In this document: in pieces, positions 47,740-58,544 of the stretch | Layout of the letters: every line of letters starts with the position of its first letter | How positions within the stretch are numbered: the first letter of the stretch is position 1 | Assembly: GCF_945859705.1 (NCBI RefSeq) | Contig: NC_079135.1 | Span: forward strand, 32,475,679 to 32,539,678 | Length of the DNA: 64,000 nt | Reading direction: 5' to 3' | Source: Episyrphus balteatus | Lineage: Eukaryota > Arthropoda > Insecta > Diptera > Syrphidae | Position numbers and translations under genes: made by a program | Notes under the pieces: model-generated | What the model was told of the DNA's origin: nothing | The model's input: only the letters and a program-made list of their open reading frames with translations | Database searches by the model: none

Positions 47740-47990
47740 TTATGTCCCACTCAAGTGGGATTTAATTCTTAAATATAAATGCATAAATAAAAAGTGCGCG
47801 TTATGTCCTTGGGCCTTATGTCCCTGCGCCACGTTTTTATCACATCTTGAAACTAATCTAGGAAAATGAATAATTAAGACGCACATAAGAGCCAAAACTT
47901 TTTGGGAACCTATACCTCGATGGGATGGACATAAGTCCCAAATTGGTATTGGAGCCATTGTGCCCTAATAAATTTGGGCCTTATATGCCT
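47740..47990. repeat. Right subterminal GGACATAAG-word zone
   Basis: TTATGTCCCACTCAAGTGGG, GTTATGTCCTTGGGCC, CTTATGTCCCTG, GGACATAAGTCCC and GGGCCTTATATG echo the left zone, but order and spacing differ, showing faster turnover outside the core. Confidence 0.7.
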
Positions 47991-48055
47991 TTGAAAATAA
48001 GAAAAAGGGGAACATACCCTTTAACTTGCGTTTGCTTTTATGCTCACTTTTCTAA

Positions 48056-48211
48056 CATTCGGCCTTATTTCTCAGTTGGGACTCGGCGTTATTTCACTTT
48101 GACTAAGTGCAATAAGGCCGAATGTTGAAATTCGGCGTTATTTCTCTTTTGTAAAGTGAAATAACGCCGAATTTTGGAATTCGGCGTTATTTCGCTCGGC
48201 GTTATTTCACG
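48056..48211. repeat. Right terminal hairpin array
   Basis: About seven units of ATTCGGCGTTATTTCAC in alternating orientation, including AAGGCCGAAT variants. Mirrors the left array in plan. Confidence 0.85.
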
Positions 48212-48216
48212 GCACC

Positions 48217-48225
48217 GAAAAAGTC
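48217..48225. repeat. 9-bp target-site duplication, right copy
   Basis: GAAAAAGTC, identical to 43826-43834. Confidence 0.93.
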
Positions 48226-49400
48226 TTCAAAATTATCTTGAGTGAAAGGGTTTTTTTTTAAAGATGAAATTCAAAAAATAAAAAAAAAATAACACCCTAA
48301 TGACAATTTTCATGCAGAAGTTTTTAGTCACAGAGTGTTTTTTGTTTTTTCAAAGAGGAATTCAATTATGTTACAAGTCCTTAAAATCAAAAAAAAATTT
48401 CTGATTGGGGTATTTTTGAAAAACCAACATAATCAGTAACGATAAGTTGATACCTGTGCAACATTTTTTTTCACTTAATTGAAGCCTCAATAAGGCGTAC
48501 GAGCAAGACCAAACAGAATTTATTTTTATATGCATTACAAACACAATAACCTTAAAACCAAAAAGAATTTTTATCGAATCTATAAATTTTGACAGAAATC
48601 TTTGGAAGAATTTCTTTACGAACACTACTTGCACTAGTATATTTTTAGACAGTCAAATTCTGTGGTATATTCGCTTTGCAGCCAAGCTATTGTGAGCCAG
48701 AAAAAATTGCCTATCTCCTTGCTTGGGACAGTTATTAGTCTGCTGAACTCTTGTTCTTCACTTCAATGCAAGAAAAATAATATTGGCAATAGAATACTGG
48801 ATGTTATAATTATTATTTCAACATCAAATATCAACATTATCTTGTTAATTTCAAAAAGAAAACAAACTATGTGGCGTTGTATGCGGACAAAATTTTAAAT
48901 CCAAACCACCAAACCCAAATTCAATTTTCAAAAAAAAAAAAAAGACAATAATATTTTCAAAAAACAAGAAAAATACCTTTTTTTCCACTGTAGGTAAGAT
49001 TATTTATTATTTATTAATAAAAACAACGAATTCTCTTCCATTATCTTTTTCCTTAAATAATAATTTCGTTTGAAGTTTGCAAAACTGTCAAATTTGTAGT
49101 GCGTGTTAAAATCAGTGTAAAAATATGAGTAATTCGTATTAAAAGACGAAAAAGAATCAATTCGTCGGCAAAAAACATCAATACTTTTTCCGTTGGAAAA
49201 CGTTTGAGAAAAAACTATTGCCGGCTCGTCGACGGTACATCAATGTTTTGGTTCAATGGAAAACGCCATGGTACAATGGTTTTAATTTGAATTGCGAATT
49301 GCTCTCGTATTTAAAGATTGACACATAAAATTCATTAAATAACTTTTAAAAAAATTGTTTTTCAAAAAAAAAAAAATTTATTTTTTAAATCCAAAAATAA
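48226..49400. other. Non-coding stretch
   Basis: AT-rich to about 49050. From 49090 to 49290 it is more CG-containing, with a direct repeat of ACATCAAT..TT..GGAAAACG at a 61-bp period. No recognisable frame or RNA. Confidence 0.4.
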
Positions 49401-49405
49401 CACCG

Positions 49406-49705
49406 GCACACAAAAAAAAAAATGTCATGTACCAGGAACCAGACCTATCTTTCTATATGTTTTAGGACCCGCTGAATTGGAATTTCAAGTCTGTTTGGCC
49501 TTGTCACCCTCCAGTTTTGAGTAAAATGCAAAAAACTCAAAAAAAGGAAGTTTTTTACCTTTTTTGGGTTCATTTTTGCATTTTTCTCAAAACTGGAGGG
49601 TGACCGGGAAAAACGGACTTGAAATTCGGATTCAGCGGGTCCAAACACATATAGAAAGATAGGTCTGGTTCCTAGTACATACAACTTTTTTTTTGTGTGC
49701 TGGCA
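49406..49705. mobile_element. 300-bp inverted-repeat element
   Basis: The arms carry GCACACAAAAAAA, CCAGGAACCAGACCTATC, CCCGCTGAATT and CACCCTCCAGTTTTGAG, mirrored from about 49560 to 49705. The spacer is about 40 bp, around AAAAAGGAAGTTTTTTACC. The minus frame across it (49445-49750) is an artefact of the fold. Confidence 0.75.
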
Positions 49706-49779
49706 CTGTCGCGACATGTTGCTGTCATCACACAAAAAAAAAATATCCAAAATAATTTTTTTTTTTTAAGTTTTCTTAG

Positions 49780-50090
49780 TTTTAATGTCAGTATAAACCT
49801 TTTTATGTAAAAATTTTCATTAAAATCGGTTGTGTCGTTTTCATTAAGAAATCGGTTCTATGGCAAGTAGGTACCGTTAATAACGGTCCAAAAAATATTT
49901 TTCTTCTTTCAAAAGTGCGGCCTTATTTGCAGCAAAACATATTTTTTTTCAAAGCAAAATCGTTCTCCGTTTTTGAGAAAATTGCAATATCTCGAAAACT
50001 TTATTTTGTAGATATCCGTTGAAAAAGAGACATTAAAATAAAAAGGCAAAAAATAAAAAAAACGGCTCTTGAAAATTACGTAGAAATCGT
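49780..50090 (-). repeat. Dispersed repeat fragment, relative of 60236-60420
   Basis: On the minus strand: CCGTTATTAACGGTACCT, GCCATAGAACCG and ATTTCTTAATGAAAACGAC; the plus strand at 60370-60415 has ATTATTAACGGTACCTGCC and ATAGGACCG. Non-coding. Confidence 0.6.
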
Positions 50091-50099
50091 CTGTACCGA

Positions 50100-52540
50100 G
50101 TTTTTAGCAAATCTATCAATCCGTTTGAGCTCTTTTTCCAATTCTTCTAACTGAAACTTATAACGGATACAGGGTACCTACAATTATTGGTAGTGGCAAC
50201 GATTGATGTCTCGATGCACGTATTATTGGCACCCCCTTTACTTTATATGAAACGATATATTGGCACCCCTTTTTAACCATAACCATTGCCTTTAAGCCAA
50301 CCATTGTACTTATTTTACTTACCAAAAGGGCCCCAAATTCTTGTGTGCCCAAGGGCCCCAGGATAGTTAAAGACGGCCCTGTAAACGATCACATTGCTCG
50401 CCTAAACGTATGCACTTTTAAGATGTGCTACGTTCATCGAGTTCGGAGAAGAAAGACTAGTTACTACTTATCAACATTTTTTAAGCAGCTGCAATATTAA
50501 TTAGGCGAAACCGTTTTTCAGCCAAGAAAGCTATCGTCATTCTTGTTAAAGCATTGAAGTTTTACTCAAGACACTGAAGGAGTTTCTTATTCAGTGTTGA
50601 TACTGTAAGTACCAATAATTGACCTGACCAGTATCCAACAGTAACCACTACGAAGTTGGAAGTTGCTGTAACTGGATTGTCAAGAAGGTCTTGTAGTAAA
50701 AGGTAACCTTTATTGACATAAAAATTCAAAGAAAAATCAAGTTTCCTGAACTACTCAGAAGTTGTAACTTTATCCCCGAAAAAAAAAAACAACAACTGTT
50801 TCGCTCCTCACTGTTTCATCGATGGGTATATGCCTTCTTTTTTGCCATAATTGTCGTTGTCGTCAATGTATTTTTTTTCTTCTCTTTTTCTTCTCAAAGA
50901 ATCCTAGAGTTCCTAGAGTCCTTGATTCAAATGAATGATCGATTTATGTTTAGATTTTGTATCTTTTTTTGTGTTCCTCTCTGGCATCTGATGGATGCCC
51001 CACTTGTTTCGAATAATTCATTCCTTTTTTCCGATACACCAGTCAGTATCAAGTTCTTCCTCTGGTTTTTTTTTTATTTTCATTTATTGTTTGCTATTGG
51101 TTTTGTTGTGTTTTCTTTTTTTTTTTATAAATATCTAATTATATCTATGTTTTGGGTCGAGTTCTAATTTGATATGGGTATTGGGTATTATAGAATAGAG
51201 AGGGCGACGCAATGGATCTTTTTGTTGGACCCATGAATAATTCAAGACATGAATGAATTGAGTAATTTTTATTCGTCTTAATTAAGGACTTTTTCGTTGA
51301 GGGTCATTTTGTCCGATTTTATGTTGGATGTGGTTATGTTGTTTATAATTGACCGTTCAAGCGATACTTATTCGAATATAAAGCGAAACATTGTCTGCGG
51401 TATAATATAGTACCTATATAGGTAAGTAACAATAAAACATGGTGAAAGGAAGGCGGAACGAAATTACCAAGGACATGAAGGCGGCTACTATATGGTAAAG
51501 AGTCATTAACACTGTCGTGTTTGTGTGTTTAATTAATTGGCCACGGCATTAACAATTGTATCGTTTGGTATATGTGTGTTTGTGTCTAGTATATGGGCCT
51601 TCTTGTGGTTCCTCTTTTCTGTGGTTACAGTCTACGGATATTAGGCACAGTGAATATCATTATGGCTTCTTAATTGTGGTAAAGTTTTGAAAAGAGTTTT
51701 TATGTTTTGTTTTTGTCTTGTTGTTTTGAGTTTTGAAACTTTTGGATTATAATTACACTTACAAAGTTTTATTGGTGAGGATATGGTAACTTGCTTTGTA
51801 GACTTCTGACCAGTTATTGACTTTTGTTTAAGAAAAGAATTTTGGAATTATTATTAAATTAAGAAAGAAAACTAAAAATTAAAAAAAAAAAATTAAATTT
51901 ACTGCAACTTTAAAAATAATATATACCTACCTAATATAATAAAACAGAAATTTCCTTGATGGAAACTTCATAAAGATAGTTGACTGATTCTATTATCTCA
52001 AACATACCATGTGTATAAGCTAAGTGAACCTAATTAAAATAAAAAGAGGCAACCTAAAAAATCTAACTAAATTGTATAATTAATTATAGAATTCCTGTTG
52101 TAAACTATGCACTCATTTTATTCCAAAATACACTGCATTAGCATTTTAATAGAGCTTCAAAAAATACCACAGCTAAAATCTAATTTTTTTTTTAGATGGT
52201 CAAACAATATGAACACTGACCAAGTGTATTTAATTCCCCTTTCCATCTATCCCTCTTCGCTCTCATAAATACGAAGAGTAAAGTTACCACTTTAACGCAA
52301 ACTCTTGCATGAGTAATTTTCTAATTTTCATTGCAGTAAGTTTGAATTTAGTTTTCCCATAATTTCAATTAAATTTCAAATAATTTTGCTTCGAAAAATA
52401 CACAGTTTTTTTTTTTTTTTTTTGATTATGTAAGTTTTGACTACATTTGAGTGTTTTTATATGAATTGATAGTTGATTTTTTTTAGTTGTTTTAATTTTG
52501 TAACAATAATGAAAAAGAAGAATTTTTAATACACATTTTT
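50100..52540. other. Non-coding stretch, partly GC-richer
   Basis: From 51180 to 51700 composition is more balanced and repeat-poor. The 81-aa frame at 50922-51167 is Phe-rich low complexity. No gene or RNA identified. Confidence 0.4.
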
Positions 52541-52807
52541 TACGTCTAGGGTCAAGATGGTTTTTAAAACTCAGTTTTCAGTGTAAAGGTAAACATAAAG
52601 TTCAAAAAAATGATCACGACACAATTCCCTTGAATTAAATTTCTCATCAGATAGTATTTAAAGAAATCCAAGCATCCTTTTAAATTTAAAGATTCCAATA
52701 GAACTAAATAATTCGTCATTTTGAGTGAATGGAGTATCTCCGACTTCATTATGGAGAGACTCCTCCATGCAAATATTTTTCAAAACTTTGATTTGTAAAA
52801 AAAAAAA

Positions 52808-53731
52808 CACTGGTCAACAAAATTTGACTTTTTTTTTTGCCACAAGAACCAAAATATACTTTTCTAGTATTTTTCGGGGTGCTGAATCCGAATCTGAAGT
52901 CAGAAAAATTTGATTGGCGTCCGTTTTTGAAATATTACTGTTATAAAATGATAAAAAAATGTCATTTTGGCTGTTTTCGAGGTTCTGTTTTTATGTGGAG
53001 TAATTCATCGAAAACAAATCTGTAACGGTAATTATAAGAACAGATATTCTTCTTTCAAAAACTGTTTAAATTTTCCCGACATATCTTTTATTGCTCGAGA
53101 TATCTTATGTTTCAGTTAAAGATTAAGTCTCTGATCACAGAATTTTTGCCACAAGAACCAAAATATACTTTTCTGAAGGTTTTTGGGTTGCTGAGCACGA
53201 ATCCGCAATCAGAAAAATTCTATTAGCCTCCGTTCTTGAAATATAACCGTTATAAAAAAAAACCTTTTTTGCACTTTATAACGGTAATATTTCAAGAACT
53301 AAGGCTAATAAAATTTTTCTGATTGCGGATTCGAGCTCAGCAACCCAAAAACCTTCAGAAAAGTATATTTTGGTTCTTGTGGCAAAAAAAGTTTAATTTG
53401 GTTGGCCAGTGTTGTTTCTGATTCAAAGACCGCTGCTTAATTTTTAAATATCTCGGGCAGTAAAACAGATATCGGAAAGATTTAAACATTTTTTGAAAGA
53501 ATAAAATCAGTTCTTATAGCCAGCGTTACAAATTTATTCACAATGTATTACCCCACATAAAAACATAACCTCGAAAGCAGCCCAAATTACGTTTTTTTAC
53601 ATTTTCTAACGGTAATATTTAAAAAACGGAGGCCAATAACAATTTTCTGACTTCAGATTCGAGTTCAGCACATCAAAAACTACTAGAAAAGTATATTTTG
53701 GTTGTTGTGGCAAAAACCTTGTTGACCAGTG
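52808..53731. mobile_element. CACTGGTC-family element, copy D, palindromic
   Basis: The ends are CACTGGTCAACAA and TTGACCAGTG. The arms share GCCACAAGAACCAAAATATA, TGCTGAATCCGAAT and TTTATGTGG with their inverse. The middle (53129-53411) is a second copy of the same pattern with its own GGCCAGTG end, so the element contains itself. Non-coding. Confidence 0.8.
53129..53411. mobile_element. CACTGGTC-family copy nested inside copy D
   Basis: It starts near CTCTGATCACAGAATTTT, has TTTTGCCACAAGAACC and GGGTTGCTGAGC in the left half, the mirrored words in the right half, and ends TTGGCCAGTG. The internal arms are about 120 bp around the 53250-53285 centre. Confidence 0.65.
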
Positions 53732-53984
53732 AAATCGGAAAAATTTTGGTGAAAGTTGAATGATTTACTCGGAGAAAAAAGACCACCTAAAAACAAGCGG
53801 ATTTCGTATTAAATTAAGCGGATTTTTGCATGATTTTTTGCCAAGATGACTTCCGTTTCAAATTAAGCGGACAAATCTTCTTAATTTATTTAATGTACAA
53901 ATTTTTAAGAAATCCTCTTAATTCAAGCGGAAAATCTTCTTATTTTTGTGTTGAAAAATTTGAATGAAAAAAAAGAAAAAAAAA

Positions 53985-54062
53985 AATGGTAGCCATTGGG
54001 GATCGATCGTACAACTTTTGGGTTACTAAGCGAGTGCTTTATAATCAAGCTATATCGAAATA
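53985..54062 (-). repeat. tRNA-like / SINE-head remnant
   Basis: On the minus strand: TAGCTTGATTATAAAGCAC (A-box-like), CTTAGTAACCC, then GATCGATCCCC (B-box-like), in the order and spacing of a tRNA. The anticodon stem does not pair, so it is not a working tRNA. It may be the promoter head of a SINE, with an A/T-rich body following. Confidence 0.4.
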
Positions 54063-54084
54063 ATAAGTATGATTAACTGCATCA

Positions 54085-56261
54085 GAGTAATTCCATGTGA
54101 AAAGAATATACGAAAAATACTTATGTCATAAAATCTTTTTGTGTTATTTTTTACCGGTTCCTTAGCTCAAAATATGAACTTCTGTATATAAATAATCCCC
54201 CAAAAAAATTAGCAAGTGAGTAGAATGAATTAATTCCCTAAGTCACTCAATTTTTGAGAGAAAAAAAAACATGATCTTAAATCACTTTTTTGCATATTTC
54301 TTGCGACTTTATACATAATTGAATGAATGTTTTTTTGAATTTGTAGGGTGATATTTAGACTTTTCCAAAACCGTTATTAAAAATGAAATTAGTCCATTTT
54401 AAGCTGATCTTTTACAAAAAAGGTGAAAAACACATTTTATTTTTTTTCTAAAAAACCCATTTTTTAATTTTCTTTTTCAAAACTGTTTTTGAAGTAAAAA
54501 ATTATGATCTTTTCAATAAAAATAGTTTCGTGATGATTTTTTCACTTTTAAGCTGTTTTTTTGCAATTTTTTATTTTGATGATTCAAATTTTTACATAAA
54601 ATGATAATGAGGCTCGGCACGAGTACGATAACTTAGGCCACAAGAATGATAACGGTATTTTGTAGAAGAGTTCAATACAATTATTTTTTACTATGGGAGG
54701 GGGGGTCTATCTCCCCTCGTTTAGGCGGGAGGGGCAATTTTCTAAAATATGACGTAAAATACTAAAAAAATTATTAAAAATCAACGGCAATACAGTTATA
54801 ATTGATATCTTTCTGAAAAGCCAGAATTGTACACTTAATTCTAGTTTTTAAATCAAATTATTTCAATTAATTTTTCTCGAAATAATCAACTTCAAAGTTA
54901 AAATTTGGGGGAAAAAGTTTTTAAAAAACACATTAAATACTATTTTTGCCAAGACTGTCATTTTAAATATGAAATTAATCAATGAAATAAACTGCCTCAA
55001 TCAGTTTCTTATCAAATACTGAAAACCAGATGCTTCTATGCCTTCTAGTTTTTGAGAAAATTGAAAATAAGAAAATTATCTTTTAATCAGATTTTCATTT
55101 TTTTGACTATTTTCGCCAATATTAATAGCTTTTTAAATTAAAAGTATCATTCCTGTACCCCTTCGCGGGTTCTCAGGATTTTAACTTCCTTTTTGGGTCC
55201 TCTGTCCAGCTTCCCTTAGGCCATTTGAAATTGGTATTTAGAATCTCGCAATTTTTTTTTATAAAAATAGTAAAGGTATGAAGTTCAAGGCGTATCAAAG
55301 TGAGATGGGTAAGGGGGGGGCATGCTGCCACCCTGCAACCCCCCTGCTTGGGCACACTATACACACAGAAAAATAGACCACATAAAATAGAACAAAAACA
55401 ATAAGATTTCTCTATGGTTTTCATCCAAGAAGGAAACCTTATTAAAACAATCGGGGTTTCCGTTTTGTTCTACCACCTGAACCAACCTAACATGAAAATA
55501 TTGATAGCGATTTTTGTTCTAGTGCTAAGTTGCAAAAAAAAATCAACTTTTCAGTCAAATTTTAATATGATTTTCTCTATAAAAATAATAAGAAATCTCC
55601 TTAAAAAAACCTTATTAATCGTTGATTTTAATAAGATTTCCTTATGAAATGTATGGACGAAGAAACAATATGGCAATCTGTTAGTTTTTATCGGGTCATA
55701 TTTTTCTCTGTGTAGGATTTGGGGTGGGGTCAAGGTTGGGTATGTACAAAGTTTCTTCTGGATTCGAAGAAACTTTTAAATTCTGAAGAAAATTTGCCTA
55801 CACCCAAACTTGCACCCACCCCAGTCTTGGCAAAAATAGTATTTAATGTGTTTTTTAAAAACTTTTTCCCCCAAATTTTGACTTTGAAGTTGATTATTTC
55901 GAGAAAAATTAATTGAAATAATTTGATTTAAAAACTAGAATTAAGTGTACAATTCTGGCTTTTCAGAAAGATATCAATTATAACTGTAAGTATTGCCGTT
56001 GATTTTTAATAATTTTTTTAGTATTTTACGTCATATTTTAGAAAATTGCCCCTCCCGCCTAAACGAGGGGAGATAGACCCCCCCTCCCTCAAAAATTGAG
56101 TGACTTAGGGAATTAATTCATTCTACTCACTTGCTAATTTTTTTGGGGGATTATTTATATACAGAAGTTCATATTTTGAGCTAAGGAACCGGTAAAAAAT
56201 AACACAAAAAGATTTTATGACATAAGTATTTTTCGTATATTCTTTTCACATGGAATTACTC
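54085..56261. mobile_element. 2.2-kb palindromic element, GAGTAATTCC ends
   Basis: The outer arms 54085-54265 and 56085-56261 mirror each other from GAGTAATTCCATGTGAAAAG to CACTCAATTTTTGAG. The inner arms, about 54690-54960 and 55825-56090, also mirror each other, with TCTATCTCCCCTCG and GGCGGGAGGGGCAATTTTCT. The stretch 54266-54690 is present on the left only. Inner arms and flanking sequence are homologous to 8400-8950 in the 7904 element. The spacer holds a smaller element (55362-55712). Non-coding. Confidence 0.78.
55362..55712. mobile_element. MITE with CACACAGA ends and TA duplication
   Basis: CACACAGAAAAATAGACC at the left and GGTCATATTTTTCTCTGTG at the right are imperfect inverted repeats, flanked by TA on both sides. 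Inner words AATAAGATTTC recur (55400, 55630). It is 351 bp and non-coding, compatible with a Tc1/mariner-type mobiliser. Confidence 0.65.
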
Positions 56262-56599
56262 AGCAACTAAAGCTAAAGTCTATAACAAAATCCAATTTTA
56301 AAATTTTTATTTTTAGTCGGGTTTTCAAGATGAAAATTCACATTAAAATGAAAAATGATATGAAGTTCACCTTAAATTTAACAGAATTTAAGCGGATTCC
56401 ACCTATTTTAAGCGGAAATCCTATAGTTTTAATATGGTGGGATTTAAAGTGGGCATCATCTTATTTAAAGGTGCCGGTCGTTTCTTCTCACTTTCGATTC
56501 TTATTAAATAACTATGCTTCGCAGGATTTAAATCCGAAGGAGTTGACTGGATTCGCATTCAATATAAATTGCGAATACCAAATAAATTGAAGATACTTA

Positions 56600-57400
56600 C
56601 TGTATAGAATCTTTTTTTTAATTTTGTGTTATCTTTGAAATAAATCAAAATATTTTTTTTTTTTTTTAAAACAAACAAACTTTTGAAAAAGGGCATTCAT
56701 TTTTTTTTTGGAAATTTTGGAGGGTAAAATTTTACGTTGATGCAAAGTTTAAACATTTAAGGAACACATTTTTTCTGACCAACAAGAAAATCATATTTTT
56801 CCTGGGCTATTAAACTTGTTCAAAGTTCAATAATTGTTTTGTTTAGCATTTTGTTTGTTCTTTCAACAAAACAATACAAAAACTCGCACAATCAATTTCA
56901 ATTGCATATAGCAAGTTCCATTTCAAAGTTATAGATGCTTGAGTTATAAGGTGCAGAAATACACATAAAAAGAAAACAAAATAGGACGAAAAACTAAAAA
57001 AAAAATAACGCTTTGAAAAACTTTCGCCGCATTCAAGTGGTAATTTATTTCGCTAAAGTCTCTTCGCCAAAGTATATGTATCTACAATTTTTAACTTCTA
57101 GACAAAGAGATACAAAATTGATATCCATTTTCTTTTTTGCGTTTCGTTTTATCCGCTTTTTGTTGCACAGAGTTTTGTTTTTTGTTTTTTTTTTTTTTAT
57201 TATTCTTTTTGATTTTATTTAGAACACTGCGCGTTTCTGCAGATGAAATAAAAATTTCTGCGAACCGAATTGTTGAAAAGAACAAAAAAAAAAAACTAAG
57301 TTAAAACTAAAAGGAAATTATAAAGAAAACAAATAAACTTTCCAACTAATAGATTAAAATAGCAACAGAAGAAAAAAAGACGACGAAAAAAAAAACAAAA
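56600..57400. other. AT-rich non-coding stretch
   Basis: Homopolymer runs and short frames (57013-57222 and others) without motif. Confidence 0.5.
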
Positions 57401-58540
57401 GGAATTGCATACCGCGCCATCTACTCTTCATCTTCATGGTTGGGATCTTATTTATTTTTTTTTTTTATAATTTTTTTGTTTTGAATTTTAAGTCCTAGTT
57501 TCTGTGTGGATCTGGACAGGGACATTATTATTCCTTTTTAGCGCTCTGGATGAATTATTCCAGTCTTCAGGAGGCCAATTAGCCAAAATAGCTTCGCTGC
57601 CACCAGAGAGAGAGTTCTACAATATAAAGAAAGTTTTTTTTTTTATATAATTTTCTTTTCTTTTCTATTTTTTTTTTTTTTAAATTTTTTTGGAAGCAAA
57701 AAAGTGAGAAAATGGTTTTGTTTCAGTTGGTGCCACAAAGAAAAGTCAAATGGCACCCAAAAGTCGGAACGAACTTTTCGAACTTGCGAATGGTAAAAGA
57801 AGAGTGAGTTGAACTTCTCCGTTCTCTTTATAGTAGATATGCGGCTAAGGCAAATTGCTTCCAAGGGCCCGTCCGAAAGAACTGCTGCAGCACAGCACCA
57901 ACCCTCTCCGCAATCCTACCCCAATATTTCGCGCTAAGTGTGATAATTTTATGATTTTATTGTTTAATTTAGCAGTTGGTCGGGTCTGTTGGAGCTGCCG
58001 CCATGGCACAAAGATGGCGTGGTTATAGCGGCAGCTTCGGCAATGGCGCGGAGTTGTCGTCACTGTATACTCATAGGCGAGGTATATGTATAGATTCGTT
58101 TTAGACGCGAAGGAGTTGGTGGTATTGTGGGACGGGTTGAGCAACAGCGAAAAAGTTTATCTGCGGATAAATGGATATTTCAACTAAAGCTGTTATTTTA
58201 ATTATTTTTTTACCAGCAATAGTGTCTTAATTAACTAATGCGGTGTTGGAGGATGGAATGAGACAGAGAGAGAGAGAGAGATAGAGAGAGTGAAAGAGCG
58301 GAATTGAATGAGAGGTTAGATTCTCTATAGGAATCTGGACCGTTTTGAGTTTGCAGGGTTATATTGTGGCACAAAAAGTTTGCCACCACCTCGATGGCAT
58401 AGACGTCCGGGGTTAGTCCCGTAAATACTTAGGTACAAATGGCCGACATCATCTACAATGGCGGTGACGTCACCGCCGACGCCGCCAACGCCACCATCCG
58501 GTATGAAAAAAAAATTCAAGATTATCATGATGACTGCTTA
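57400..58540. other. GC-richer low-repeat island, exon- or promoter-like
   Basis: It contains a near-ideal start context GCCGCCATGGCA at about 57997, opening a 26-codon frame (MAQRWRGYSGSFGNG...) that runs to a possible splice donor GAG/GTATAT at 58081. Also present: a GA run (58264-58300), and on the minus strand a GGCGGTGACGTCACCG word with a CRE-like TGACGTCA at about 58466. Mirrored or overlapping frames on the minus strand (57845-58144, 58325-58528) have no recognisable domain. I cannot name a gene. Confidence 0.25.
58264..58300. repeat. (GA)n microsatellite
   Basis: Tandem AG units with an interruption near 58282. GAGA-type runs bind GAGA factor in flies, but this is only context. Confidence 0.85.
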
Positions 58541-58544
58541 TAAT

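Larger units (their letters stand above)
43835..48216. mobile_element. 4.4-kb foldback / Mutator-like giant inverted-repeat element
   Basis: The ends GGTGCCGTGAAATAACGCC and GGCGTTATTTCACGGCACC are exact inverted repeats with exact 9-bp duplications outside. Each end carries an array of small inverted GTGAAATAACGCCGAAT units (43841-43995; 48056-48211). Next come zones rich in GGACATAAGTCC-like words (about 44075-44310; 47740-47990). The core is two near-identical arms of about 1.45 kb meeting at a 22-nt loop. The right arm has an extra 240-bp palindrome. No transposase: the 63- and 71-aa frames appear twice as mirror images (44930-45121 / 46716-46907 and 44752-44967 / 46870-47085). A 9-bp duplication, long terminal inverted repeats and modular end repeats match Drosophila FB-type and MULE elements as a class; sequence identity to a named family is not claimed. 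Confidence 0.88.
53770..56490. repeat. AAGCGGATTT-word element split by a palindromic insertion
   Basis: TTAAGCGGATTT-like words occur at 53786, 53815, 53866 and 53928 on the left and at 56390 and 56412 on the right of the element at 54085-56261. AGAAAAAAGACCACCT (53778) and the inverted AGGTGCCGGTCGTTTCTTCT (56470) look like its ends. The two flanking parts therefore seem to be one older repeat. Exact ends uncertain. Confidence 0.4.

Noticed and set aside
49090..49290. Plus-strand open stretch at 49141-49280 as an exon
   Set aside because: No recognisable protein, no clear splice sites, and part is a 61-bp direct repeat.
53985..54062. Functional tRNA gene
   Set aside because: The anticodon and acceptor stems do not pair; only promoter-like words remain.
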